64,000 bases of DNA, taken from Haliscomenobacter sp040403615 (lineage in GTDB: Bacteria > Bacteroidota > Bacteroidia > Chitinophagales > Saprospiraceae). Position 1 is the first letter of the stretch. Each line of letters begins with the position of its first letter. The translations under genes and the position numbers were made by a program. Shown piece after piece: positions 43,210 to 51,582 of the stretch. The notes under the pieces were generated by a model that ran no database searches, was not told the origin of the DNA, and saw only the letters and a list, made by a program, of their open reading frames with translations. The stretch lies in contig NZ_JBBAKG010000007.1 in assembly GCF_040403615.1 (NCBI RefSeq), positions 1-64,000 on the forward strand, in the 5' to 3' direction.

Positions 43210-43740
43210 TTATTTATCCTTCTGGCGTTTGGTAATGTCGATGCGGCCTTCCAATGCAACGGTTTCAACGAGGTCTTCCTTGCGGAAAATAAAGTCTTCC
43301 CGTTCGTAATTAGAAGGTACAATCCGATCGGTCATGTAAATGGCATCTTTGGGACAGGCCTCTTCACACAAACCACAGAAGATACAGCGGAGCATGTTGA
43401 TGTCGTATTGCACCGCATATTTTTCTTCCCGATACAAGTGCTCTTCTCCCTTTTGGCGCTCGCCAGCTACGATGGTGATCGCTTCGGCTGGGCAAGCTAC
43501 GGCACAAAGGCCACAAGCTGTGCAATTCTCGCGCCCTTCAGCATCGCGCTTGAGTACGTGCTGTCCACGAAAAACGGCACTGTGCTCGCGAACTTGCTCC
43601 GGGTATTGCACCGTAGCACCTTTTTTGAACATGTGGGAAAAGGTTACCCGCAGGCCGCCAGCAATCGCAGGCAAATACATGCGTTCGCTGAAGGTCATTT
43701 CTTTATTGGAAACTTGTTTGGAGCGATTGGTCAATTGCAT
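43210..43740 (-). CDS. nuoI: NADH-quinone oxidoreductase subunit I (2x[4Fe-4S])
   Basis: A 176-aa peripheral subunit carrying two [4Fe-4S] clusters that pass electrons to the N2 cluster of NuoB. Two ferredoxin motifs are intact: CTACGLCAVACPAEAITI and CIFCGLCEEACPKDAIYM. The N-terminus (LPAIAGGLRVTFSHMFKKGA) is the membrane-facing helix typical of NuoI, and the RGQHVLKRDAEGRENC segment precedes the first motif. It lies 15 bp after nuoH. Confidence 0.96.
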   Translation of the reverse strand: MQLTNRSKQVSNKEMTFSERMYLPAIAGGLRVTFSHMFKKGATVQYPEQVREHSAVFRGQHVLKRDAEGRENCTACGLCAVACPAEAITIVAGERQKGEEHLYREEKYAVQYDINMLRCIFCGLCEEACPKDAIYMTDRIVPSNYEREDFIFRKEDLVETVALEGRIDITKRQKDK

Positions 43741-43755
43741 GTTTACTCGTTTTTC

Positions 43756-44772
43756 TTAGATGAAACTAAAAATAGCACCATAAACTACAATCAATAGGAT
43801 CGCTAAGGGCATCAGCACTTGCCAACCTAGATGCATGAGTTGGTCGTAGCGGAACCGTGGGATCGTCCACCGAATCCACATGAAAAAGAAAATAAAGAAA
43901 ATGACTTTGCCAAACATTACCGCTACTCCGATGATGGCTGCCAATCCTGCTGGCAACAAACTCATGAACGGGAAATGATAACCACCAAAAAACAAGGTAG
44001 AAATCACCGCTGATGACACAAACATGTTGACGTATTCCGAAAACAGAAAAAAGCCCAGCTTCATACTGGTGTATTCGGTATGGTATCCACCCACCAATTC
44101 CGTTTCGCATTCTGGTAAGTCAAAAGGCGTGCGGTTGGTTTCCGCAAAAGCACAGATCAAAAAGATCAGAAATCCTAAGGGGTACTTGAACACGTTCCAA
44201 ACTTCGTACTGAGAAGTTACGATCTCACTGAGTTGCAGGGAACTGCTGCCCAAAATGATGGGAATGATGGACAAGCCCATCGCCAATTCGTAACTGATCA
44301 TTTGTGAAGATGCCCGCACAGCACCCAACAAAGAGTACTTATTATTGGAGGACCAACCCCCGATCAAAATGCCATAAACACCCAAAGAAACAACCCCGAA
44401 AACGTAAAGAATACCCACATTGATGTCGGCTACCTGCAAAGGGTACTCCGTGCCACCGATGGTAATGCTTTTGCCCCAGGGAATGACTGCGCTGGTCATC
44501 AAGGCCGTGAGCATGGCAATACTGGGCCCTAGGATAAACAGAATGCGGTTGGAACCCTCCGGACGGTGCTCTTCCTTGAAAATCATTTTAACCCCATCGG
44601 CAATGGGTTGCAACAAGCCCAATGGCCCTGCGCGGTTGGGACCAATCCGGTCTTGCATAAAAGCCGCTACTTTGCGCTCAAAATAGGTGCTGTATGCAGC
44701 AACACCCAGGGTGATCAAAAACATGATCATCGCCAGGCCTGCTTTAAATGTAAGTACAGATATCAGTATCAT
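43756..44772 (-). CDS. nuoH: NADH-quinone oxidoreductase subunit H
   Basis: A 338-aa membrane subunit that forms the entrance and part of the quinone chamber. Landmarks are YFERKVAAFMQDRIGPNRAG, LLQPIADGVKMIFKEEH, FAETNRTPFDLPECETELV followed by GGYHTEYTSMKLGFF, and the C-terminal RFRYDQLMHLGWQVLMPLA. The acidic residues of the E-channel are present. Its ATG overlaps the nuoG stop by 4 bp (44769-44772), so the two are translationally coupled. Confidence 0.96.
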   Translation of the reverse strand: MILISVLTFKAGLAMIMFLITLGVAAYSTYFERKVAAFMQDRIGPNRAGPLGLLQPIADGVKMIFKEEHRPEGSNRILFILGPSIAMLTALMTSAVIPWGKSITIGGTEYPLQVADINVGILYVFGVVSLGVYGILIGGWSSNNKYSLLGAVRASSQMISYELAMGLSIIPIILGSSSLQLSEIVTSQYEVWNVFKYPLGFLIFLICAFAETNRTPFDLPECETELVGGYHTEYTSMKLGFFLFSEYVNMFVSSAVISTLFFGGYHFPFMSLLPAGLAAIIGVAVMFGKVIFFIFFFMWIRWTIPRFRYDQLMHLGWQVLMPLAILLIVVYGAIFSFI

Positions 44773-45725
44773 TGCGCTTGTCCAATTTGAGGATGAACAA
44801 CATCCAATTCGTAAGGCAAGTGATTTTGAGCAATCACCGAATGCGTATCGATTCGACGTGGCCCTTCAATCACCCAATCCATTTTTTCTTTCTTTTCAAA
44901 ACGGCAGGTATTGCAGATGAACTCTTCTACCTCGCCGTATTTGTCTTTGCGCCCAGTTACGCGCAGCACTTCATCGCCCTGAAACCACAAGGCCACTTTG
45001 CCACTGCATTTCTCGTTTTCACAATTGCGGTGTGCATTGTAAGGCTTGGTAAACCATACGCGGCTCTTGAAGCGGAAGGTTCTATCCGTCAACGCTCCAA
45101 CTGGACACACATCGATGACGTTGCCAGAAAAATCGTTGTCGATGATGTTTTGGATGTAAGTGCTAATCTCGGCAGCATCACCGCGGTTGATTATCCCGTG
45201 GCGGCGCTCGTCGGTCAGTTGGTCGGCAACGTACACACAACGGTAGCACAGGATGCAGCGGGTCATGTGCAATTGGATGTACGGGCCAATGTCGATTTTG
45301 TTGAAAGTTCGGCGACCGAATTCGTAACGCGTGGTTGCAGCACCATGCTCATACGAAAGATCCTGCAAATGGCATTCTCCAGCCTGATCGCAAATTGGGC
45401 AATCCAGCGGGTGATTGATTAGCAGCAATTCCACGATTCCCTTGCGGGCTTCGATTACCTCGGGTGAGGTAACGTTTTCGACTACCATCCCATCCGCAAT
45501 CTGGGTGCAGCAAGAAGCAATCAACTTGGGCATGCCTCGCGGGTTTTGTTCGGATGATTTGGTCACTTTTACCAAACATACCCGGCATTTTCCGCCGCTA
45601 CCCTTCAATTTGGAATAGTAGCACATGGCCGGTGGTACGTTTTCTCCAATCATTCTGGCTGCATTCAGAATGGTGGTACCGGCGGGTACTTCGATGGTTA
45701 TGTTGTCTATGGTTACGTTTGGCAT
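44769..45725 (-). CDS. nuoG: Short NuoG: [2Fe-2S]/[4Fe-4S] subunit without molybdopterin domain
   Basis: A protein of 318 aa from ATG 45725 (MPNVTIDNITIEVPAG), against 700-900 aa in E. coli-type NuoG. It keeps the iron-sulfur part: the N-terminal [2Fe-2S] ferredoxin cysteines (AMCYYSKL, GGKCRVC), the His-Cys [4Fe-4S] motif (HPLDCPICDQAGECHLQ), and a further cluster (RCILCYRC with DVCPVG). Additional CENEKC and CNTCR pairs lie near the C-terminus. The large molybdopterin-oxidoreductase-like half is missing. To my knowledge such short NuoG proteins are normal in many Bacteroidota, so this is not a pseudogene. A longer in-frame start (45746) would begin inside the tandem repeat between nuoF and nuoG. 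Confidence 0.92.
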   Translation of the reverse strand: MPNVTIDNITIEVPAGTTILNAARMIGENVPPAMCYYSKLKGSGGKCRVCLVKVTKSSEQNPRGMPKLIASCCTQIADGMVVENVTSPEVIEARKGIVELLLINHPLDCPICDQAGECHLQDLSYEHGAATTRYEFGRRTFNKIDIGPYIQLHMTRCILCYRCVYVADQLTDERRHGIINRGDAAEISTYIQNIIDNDFSGNVIDVCPVGALTDRTFRFKSRVWFTKPYNAHRNCENEKCSGKVALWFQGDEVLRVTGRKDKYGEVEEFICNTCRFEKKEKMDWVIEGPRRIDTHSVIAQNHLPYELDVVHPQIGQAQ

Positions 45726-45731
45726 TGGTTT

Positions 45732-45872
45732 TGCTTTTTCTCCCACGAATAAATTCCTGGGCTGTTTTTGTGTGGCCTCCCACGACTGAAGTCAGGGGTT
45801 GGCTTTTTCCTACCACGAATAAATTCGCGGGTTTGTTTTTGTGTGGCCTCCCACGACTGAAGTCGTGGGTTG
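45732..45872. repeat. Tandem palindromic repeat inside the nuo operon (two copies)
   Basis: Two copies of about 70 bp, 45732-45801 and 45802-45872. Each has tttttctcccacgaataaattc (or a variant), then a T-rich spacer gtttttgtgtggcctcc, then cacgactgaagtc. In copy 2, cccacgact (45850-45858) and agtcgtggg (45861-45869) form a 9-bp hairpin. It fills the 154 bp between nuoF and nuoG, the largest gap in the operon, and overlaps the nuoG 5' region. Confidence 0.85.
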
Positions 45873-45879
45873 GGTTGTG

Positions 45880-47235
45880 CTATGCGGGTTGTGCAAGGAG
45901 TTCGGCTGACTTGCCCATGCCGTAGTTGCGGCGGGTTGCTTCAGCAGGTTCAAGCACGTGCCATTCAAACTCATCGCGGAAATGGCGGATTGCCGCAGCA
46001 ACTGGCCAGGCAGAAGCATCTCCGAATGGGCAGATGGTGTTCCCTTCGATTTTTCTTTGTACATCCCAGAGCAAATCGATGTCTTCGATGCGACCGTGAC
46101 CGTGCTCCATGCGGTGCAGGATTTTCTCCATCCAGCCTGTACCTTCGCGGCAAGGGCTACATTGGCCACAAGATTCGTGGTGGTAAAAGCGGGAGAAATT
46201 CCAGGTATTGCGAACGATGCACTGGTCTTCGTCGAAAACGATAAAGCCTCCGGAACCCAACATACTGCCCGTAGCAAAGCCACCGTCGGAGAGCGATTCG
46301 TAGCTCATCAAGCGGGGGGTGCCGTTGGCGGTGGTGGTGATCAAGCGATTGGGTAAAATTGGAACGGAAGAACCTCCTGGCACCAGTGCCTTGAGTTGCT
46401 TGCCGCCTTTGATTCCGCCACAATATTCGTCAGAGTAAATGAATTCTTCTACCGGAATACCGAGTTCGATTTCGTAAACGCCTGGCTTGTTGATGTTGCC
46501 GCATGCAGAAATCAGTTTGGTACCTGTACTGGCGCCAATGCCAATTTTGGAATAGGTTTCCCCGCCTTCGTTGACGATGAAAGGTACTTTGCAGATGGTC
46601 TCAACGTTGTTCACGATGGTTGGGCAGCCCCACAAACCTTCAACTGCGGGAAATGGAGGCTTGATGCGTGGGTTACCCCGCTTGCCTTCCAATGATTCGA
46701 TCAACGCGGTTTCTTCGCCACATATATAGGCGCCACCACCTGGGTGTACATGCATGTCGAGTTTGTAAGAAGTTCCCAGGATGTTTTCTCCCAGATAACC
46801 CTTGGCGTATGCTTCATCAATGGCCTTTTGCAAAATGTGCATGATGTACATGTACTCGCCACGGATGTAGATGTACGCAGTGTTTACACCCAACGCAAAA
46901 CTGGAAACGATCATCCCTTCGATCAGCAAGTGAGGAATTTTTTCCATCAGCAAGCGGTCTTTGAATGTTCCAGGTTCGGATTCATCGGCGTTGCAAAGGA
47001 GGTAACGGGGTTTATCGTTGCCTTTGAAGATGAAACTCCACTTCATTCCGGTTGGGAAACCTGCGCCACCCCGACCACGGAGTCCAGATTTTTTCACCTC
47101 TTCGGTAACTTCATCTGGTTGCATTTTCTTGAGCGCTTTTTCAAGTGCCCGGTATCCACCGTTCTGGATGTAGCCTTCGATGCCAGTGATCTCCGGTTTA
47201 TTGATGTGCTCTGTTAATATTTTTAACCTACTCAT
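45880..47235 (-). CDS. nuoF: NADH-quinone oxidoreductase subunit F
   Basis: A 451-aa NADH-binding subunit with FMN and one [4Fe-4S] cluster. Landmarks are GLRGRGGAGFPTGMKWSF (NADH/FMN binding), LLCNADESEPGTFKDR, GAYICGEETALIESLEGKRG, RPPFP-type IKPPFPAVEGLWGCPTIVNN, and the cluster motif ESCGQCSPCREGTGWM with the distal Cys in NTICPFGDASAWPV. It accepts electrons from NADH and passes them via NuoE/NuoG. Its start overlaps the nuoE stop by 4 bp. Confidence 0.97.
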   Translation of the reverse strand: MSRLKILTEHINKPEITGIEGYIQNGGYRALEKALKKMQPDEVTEEVKKSGLRGRGGAGFPTGMKWSFIFKGNDKPRYLLCNADESEPGTFKDRLLMEKIPHLLIEGMIVSSFALGVNTAYIYIRGEYMYIMHILQKAIDEAYAKGYLGENILGTSYKLDMHVHPGGGAYICGEETALIESLEGKRGNPRIKPPFPAVEGLWGCPTIVNNVETICKVPFIVNEGGETYSKIGIGASTGTKLISACGNINKPGVYEIELGIPVEEFIYSDEYCGGIKGGKQLKALVPGGSSVPILPNRLITTTANGTPRLMSYESLSDGGFATGSMLGSGGFIVFDEDQCIVRNTWNFSRFYHHESCGQCSPCREGTGWMEKILHRMEHGHGRIEDIDLLWDVQRKIEGNTICPFGDASAWPVAAAIRHFRDEFEWHVLEPAEATRRNYGMGKSAELLAQPA

Positions 47236-47741
47236 GGCTTTGTGGCATTTTTGGTAAACTCTTCCAATAATTGATCGATCCGTTCTTCTGTCAAAAACTC
47301 GTGGTATTTTTCACCTACTTGCATCATTGGCGCATAGCCACATGCTCCCAAACATTCCACCGTTTTGATGGTAAACAACCCGTCGGGAGTCGTTTCGCCA
47401 TCTTTGATGTTCAATTTGTTTTCGAGGTATTTGACGATGTTGTCTGAGCCTACCAGCATACAAGGGCCAGTGCGGCACACTTCCAATACACTTTTGCCCA
47501 CGGGGCTGAGGTGGAACATGGTGTAAAACGAAGCCACTTCATACACCTCGATGTGCTGAATATCGAGCAGTCCTCCAACATAATCCATCACCTCTACACT
47601 GATCCAGCCAAAATCTTTTTGAGCCAGGTGCAGAATGGGCAAAATAGCTGATTTTTGCTTTCCCTCAGGGTAACTCTTGATCAACGTTTGCACTTCGGCA
47701 AGACGTTCGGGTGAAAAAGCTATGGTTTGTGTTTCGATCAT
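47232..47741 (-). CDS. nuoE: NADH-quinone oxidoreductase subunit E
   Basis: A 169-aa thioredoxin-fold [2Fe-2S] subunit. The four cluster cysteines are in CRTGPCMLVGS (first pair) and VECLGACGYAPMMQV (second pair). The N-terminal helical part (SAILPILHLAQKDFGWIS) is typical. It forms the peripheral NADH module with NuoF. It is placed 13 bp after nuoD. Confidence 0.96.
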   Translation of the reverse strand: MIETQTIAFSPERLAEVQTLIKSYPEGKQKSAILPILHLAQKDFGWISVEVMDYVGGLLDIQHIEVYEVASFYTMFHLSPVGKSVLEVCRTGPCMLVGSDNIVKYLENKLNIKDGETTPDGLFTIKTVECLGACGYAPMMQVGEKYHEFLTEERIDQLLEEFTKNATKP

Positions 47742-47754
47742 TAATCAACTGTTT

Positions 47755-48972
47755 TTAGGCATCCAATTCCCCCGCGATCACGTTCATGCTGCTCATCGTC
47801 AGGATGGCGTCGGAGAGCATTGAACCTTTGATCATTTCAGGATATGCCTGGTAATAAATGAAACATGGACGGCGGAAGTGCAAGCGATACGGCTGGCGGC
47901 CACCATCGCTGATCAAGTAAAAACCCAATTCCCCGTTTCCGCCTTCCACTGCGTGGTATACTTCTCCTTTGGGGATTTCTACTTCGCCCATTACAATTTT
48001 GAAGTGCCAGATGAGCGCTTCCATTTTGGTGTACACATCCTGCTTGGGAGGGAGGTAAAACTCGGGTACATCCGCAAAATATTCCCCTTTTGGCATTTGC
48101 AATAACTTGGCGTACGCTTGCTCAATGATGCTCAAGCTCTGCCAGATTTCTTCGTTGCGTACACAAAAACGGTCGTATACATCGCCGGATTGACCAATCG
48201 GGATGGTGAAATCAAAATCCTGGTAAGAACAGTAAGGATTCATCACCCGAACATCGTAATCGATGCCAGCGGCACGTAGATTTGGCCCGGTAAAACCATA
48301 GTCCAAAGCCTCCATGGCATCGATGCCGCCTACGCCAATGGTGCGATCCATGAAAATGCGGTTGCGGGCAAGCAGGCCTTCAAACTCTTTCCATACTTTG
48401 GGAAATCCGTCCAAAAACTTGCGAATGCGGCGCATCACATTGTCATCAAAATCGCGTTCGAAACCGCCGATGCGGCCAATATTGGTGGTGAGGCGAGAGC
48501 CACAAATTTGCTCGTAGATTTCGTATACATGTTCGCGTTGTTGGAACACGTACACAAAACCCGTCAATGCACCCGTATCCACACCAATTACACTATTGCA
48601 AATCAGGTGGTCAGTGATGCGGGCCAATTCCATAATGACCACGCGCATGTAGTCTACGCGCTTGGGCGTTTGTACGCCAAGGAGCTTTTCTACCGTCAAG
48701 TGCCAACCAATGTTGTTGATCGGGGAGGAGCAGTAGTTGAGTCGATCGGTAATGGGGGTTACCTGATAGTAAGGCCGGTGCTCAGCGAGCTTTTCAAAGG
48801 CGCGGTGGATGTAGCCTACCGTAGCTTCAGCTGATATAATGTATTCACCGTCCATTTGCAGCACGTTTTGAAAAATACCGTGCGTGGCAGGGTGGGTGGG
48901 CCCAAGATTGAGGGTGTTGTATTGCTTTTCCTCTAGGGTTCCGGGTGGAGTGGTTTGCAATGGTTCAATCAT
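47755..48972 (-). CDS. nuoD: NADH-quinone oxidoreductase subunit D
   Basis: A 405-aa 49-kDa-type subunit forming the quinone-binding site with NuoB. Landmarks are LNLGPTHPATHGIF near the N-terminus (conserved His and Tyr region), GYIHRAFEKLAEHRPYYQV, DRLNYCSSPINN, the GIDAMEALDYGFTGPNLRAAG block, and the C-terminal AILTMSSMNVIAGELDA. It is separate from NuoC (not fused as in E. coli). Its start overlaps the nuoC stop by 4 bp. Confidence 0.97.
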   Translation of the reverse strand: MIEPLQTTPPGTLEEKQYNTLNLGPTHPATHGIFQNVLQMDGEYIISAEATVGYIHRAFEKLAEHRPYYQVTPITDRLNYCSSPINNIGWHLTVEKLLGVQTPKRVDYMRVVIMELARITDHLICNSVIGVDTGALTGFVYVFQQREHVYEIYEQICGSRLTTNIGRIGGFERDFDDNVMRRIRKFLDGFPKVWKEFEGLLARNRIFMDRTIGVGGIDAMEALDYGFTGPNLRAAGIDYDVRVMNPYCSYQDFDFTIPIGQSGDVYDRFCVRNEEIWQSLSIIEQAYAKLLQMPKGEYFADVPEFYLPPKQDVYTKMEALIWHFKIVMGEVEIPKGEVYHAVEGGNGELGFYLISDGGRQPYRLHFRRPCFIYYQAYPEMIKGSMLSDAILTMSSMNVIAGELDA

Positions 48973-49481
48973 CGGCCAAAGAATTTGTCTTCCTTATCGG
49001 TGCGGGTACCATCTTCGAGCGGGTATTGCTTCAACAAGGGGTGATAAGTCATATCGTCTACATTCAGAATCCGGCGCAAATCAGGATGCCCGGTAAACCG
49101 AATGCCATAAAAATCAAAGGTTTCTCTCTCCATCCAATTTGCTGCACGAAACACAGCGGTGGCACTTGGAACAACCGGATCGTTTTCAGGGAAGAACGCA
49201 CGCAACCGCAACCGGATGTTGTGAATGAAGCTGTGCAAATGGTACACTACCCCGAGTTCCTGACCGGTATGCTCAGGGAAATGCACGCCGCAGAGATCGG
49301 TCATAAAAATGAACTGAAGCTCGGCATCTTCCTTGAGCCACTTGATGATATCGATGACATCTTCGCGCGGAACATTGAGGGACAACAAACCAAAGGGTTC
49401 TTCCTGAGTCAGAACCTTTCCGGGAAATTGTGTTGAGATTTTTTCCACGATGTACTCGTGGTTAATATCGGTAGCAGTCAT
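48969..49481 (-). CDS. nuoC: NADH-quinone oxidoreductase subunit C
   Basis: A 170-aa 30-kDa-type subunit of the peripheral arm. The C-terminal signature is ANWMERETFDFYGIRFTGHPDLRRIL (conserved WxERExxDxxGxxFxxHPxxxRIL). It carries no cofactor and helps assemble the quinone module. Gene order nuoB-nuoC-nuoD is the standard one. It lies 12 bp after nuoB. Confidence 0.96.
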   Translation of the reverse strand: MTATDINHEYIVEKISTQFPGKVLTQEEPFGLLSLNVPREDVIDIIKWLKEDAELQFIFMTDLCGVHFPEHTGQELGVVYHLHSFIHNIRLRLRAFFPENDPVVPSATAVFRAANWMERETFDFYGIRFTGHPDLRRILNVDDMTYHPLLKQYPLEDGTRTDKEDKFFGR

Positions 49482-49493
49482 GATTTACTACAA

Positions 49494-50033
49494 TTATTCA
49501 ATTCCGTAAGAGGCCAGCAGTTGTCCATACTCTTCGCTGTTGCGGCGGCGCAGCGATTCGTTTTTGATCAGTTCCTGGATCTTTATTACCCCGTCAATGA
49601 TGGCTTCCGGGGTAGGAGGGCAGCCAGGCACGTACACATCTACAGGAACCACCTTATCGATGCCCTGCAACACACTGTACGTATCAAAAATACCACCTGA
49701 AGAAGCGCAAGCTCCAACGGCAATGACCCAGCGAGGCTCGGCCATTTGAAGGTAAATCTGTTTTACTACCGGACCCATCTTCTTGGCAATGGTTCCCATG
49801 ACCATCAGCAAGTCAGCCTGGCGCGGAGAAAAACTCAAGCGCTCAGACCCAAAGCGTGCCAAATCGTAATGCGCACCCATGGTTGCCATGAATTCGATTC
49901 CGCAGCAAGAAGTAGCAAAAGGGAGTGGCCAAATGGAGTTGGCACGTGCCAAGCCAATGGCTTTATCAAAAGAAGTGGCAAAAAAACCTTGTCCGGTGTG
50001 ACCTTCGGGACCTTCAACCAGTTTAACAGCCAT
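49494..50033 (-). CDS. nuoB: NADH-quinone oxidoreductase subunit B (N2 [4Fe-4S])
   Basis: A 179-aa subunit carrying the terminal N2 cluster next to the quinone. The cluster cysteines are seen in FATSCCGIEFMATMG, AVGACASSGGIFDTY and VPGCPPTPEAIIDG. SFSPRQADLLMVMGTI is also diagnostic. It starts 71 bp after nuoA. Confidence 0.97.
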   Translation of the reverse strand: MAVKLVEGPEGHTGQGFFATSFDKAIGLARANSIWPLPFATSCCGIEFMATMGAHYDLARFGSERLSFSPRQADLLMVMGTIAKKMGPVVKQIYLQMAEPRWVIAVGACASSGGIFDTYSVLQGIDKVVPVDVYVPGCPPTPEAIIDGVIKIQELIKNESLRRRNSEEYGQLLASYGIE

Positions 50034-50104
50034 TGTTGTTCATTTATGAGTGATGAGTTATGAGTGATGAATCAAACACGACTCTTTTTGTTTTCGGGTT
50101 ACAA

Positions 50105-50473
50105 TTAACCTTTTTCCCAATTCAAAGCGCCTTTTTTCAGGATGTAAATGTATCCCAAAAAGAGGGGGGCAATGAAAAGCAGCATCTTCAGGTAACCTTC
50201 GCCGCCTAGCTCCTTAAAATTGACGGCCCAGGGGTAGAAGAAAATGACTTCTACGTCAAAAAGAACGAAGAGGATCGCAGTCAAAAAATATTTGATGGAA
50301 AAAGGCAGGCGAGCATTGCCTACCGATTCGATGCCACATTCAAATACTTCGGCTTTTTGAGCCGTTTTTCTTTTTGGACCAAGGAGGTGGGTGGCGATCA
50401 TGGTCGTCACTACGAATCCGAGCGCGACAACCAACTGGATCAAAATTGCTAGATAATCAAGCTTATTCTCCAT
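50105..50473 (-). CDS. nuoA: NADH-quinone oxidoreductase subunit A
   Basis: A 122-aa membrane subunit from ATG 50473 (MENKLDYLAILIQLVV). The upstream in-frame start at 50518 adds 15 polar residues with no family support and is rejected. Three helices are visible. The key block is AEVFECGIESVGNARLPFSIKYF with the conserved Cys-Gly-Ile-Glu of the quinone-gate loop, then LFDVEVIFFYPWAV. It is first in the 14-gene nuo operon. Confidence 0.96.
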   Translation of the reverse strand: MENKLDYLAILIQLVVALGFVVTTMIATHLLGPKRKTAQKAEVFECGIESVGNARLPFSIKYFLTAILFVLFDVEVIFFYPWAVNFKELGGEGYLKMLLFIAPLFLGYIYILKKGALNWEKG

Positions 50474-50566
50474 AATCTGTACATGTTTGGGTCTTCCCGA
50501 TGGCTTCATTTGGCACAAAAACGTGCGGCATGATTGTCAATACTTGGTCATTGGGAATTTCGAGAA

Positions 50567-50574
50567 CAAATGTA
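50567..50574 (-). promoter_or_regulatory. Candidate -7 box of the nuo operon
   Basis: On the minus strand the bases read TACATTTG, a perfect TAnnTTTG match, about 93 bp before the nuoA ATG at 50473. No clear -33 box at the expected distance, hence moderate trust. Confidence 0.4.
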
Positions 50575-50781
50575 TCAAAGCATTTTGAAATTATTGACAG
50601 GAATGGAAACTAAAGGTTTGGAATGAATTTATTTGTACGGAGTCTAAATAGACGACAAAAATACCTGATAATCAGCGATATGTATTTTCAATCAATACTG
50701 AAAGTATAATTTGATTTGGAGAAAATGTAGAACGCAGAATATAATGTGGGGATTTTAGGAAGAAACGCGATAAGGTTTGTT

Positions 50782-50818
50782 AAAAAAAGGTAATGCTTAG
50801 CCATGGCTAAGCATTACC
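50782..50818 (-). terminator. Perfect palindrome terminator downstream of the broken surface-protein locus
   Basis: A 30-bp perfect palindrome at 50789-50818 (ggtaatgcttagccatggct and on) has taaaaaaa on its left, giving a run of seven T after the stem on the minus strand. It ends transcripts of the minus-strand gene at 50851. Confidence 0.85.
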
Positions 50819-50850
50819 CCCTGCTTTTAGAGCATCAAGTAGAAGGAAAA

Positions 50851-51582
50851 TCAACGTGCAGCGGCTAAAATCTTTTCTGCATATGCATTGGGATCATGGT
50901 ACATTTCTTTTAAGGTGCTTACTGGATCTTTGAATAACCGGGCAAGGGCAGGATTGTTAAACACAACATCTTGACCTTCTGCTCTTAATTCTTTTTCAAC
51001 TTTTGCAAATTCTCGTACTATCAATCTAGCTCCCATATCTATGATTCGATTGAATTTTTCTTCACTCATTACATTGTGTAAAGATTCGTTAGCTACCTGA
51101 GGTATTGCAAGGGAGGTTTTAGGATTAGGTGAGCCATTAAGATAGCTTTCTATTTTATTGACTTTCTCTTCTACTTCATGGACTTTACCCGCTAGTTGAT
51201 TGGATTCGATACCAACTGCTATATTGACCATGTTAAACGGGAAGTTATTTTCGATCGTCTCCCAAGCCACACCTACAATTTTGCTGTAATCTGCAATAGG
51301 CAGTTCTAAGGGATCAATTGCAATTCCAAATCCATCATTTTTACCAGAAGGGATAATGTAGTCGCCACTGTGTACATTACCCATTACCCGAACAGGTACC
51401 TGACCCATAAAAGCTATTTTTTCATATTGGTCTTCAGTACCTTCCGCAGGGGTTTTACCTAGAAAAGCTGGGAATTGGGACACGACCATCACATGCCCTG
51501 CTGTAGTCGTATTACGGGTTACTACTCCACCATTAACACCAATTACTTCTCCAAAGACCATGTCTTTTTCCGTTGGATTTAT
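50851..51582 (-). pseudogene. C-terminal remnant of a paralogous exported surface protein
   Basis: About 243 codons that match the last third of the two intact paralogues at 52838 and 54753: MVFGEVIGVNGGVV (compare FGEIVGVKGGII), KIAFMGQVPVRVMGNV, GDYIIPSGKNDGFGIAI, YSKIVGVAWE, then VNIAVGIESNQL and the EEKFNRIIDMG...LFKDPVSTLKEM tail. The N-terminal signal peptide and roughly 370 residues are missing. The reading frame continues upstream only to about 51582, where it meets a different protein in another frame. The ATG at 51561 is internal to the family. So this is a truncated copy, not a complete gene, unless it is expressed by re-initiation. Confidence 0.7.

Larger units (their letters stand above)
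50474..50850. other. Intergenic region upstream of nuoA
   Basis: No gene is supported. It holds the candidate nuo promoter (50567-50574) and, at its far end, the palindromic terminator of the next gene (50789-50818). Confidence 0.6.

Noticed and set aside
44769..45725. nuoG as a truncated pseudogene
   Set aside because: It ends with a 4-bp overlap to nuoH, keeps all iron-sulfur motifs, and short NuoG proteins are known in this phylum.
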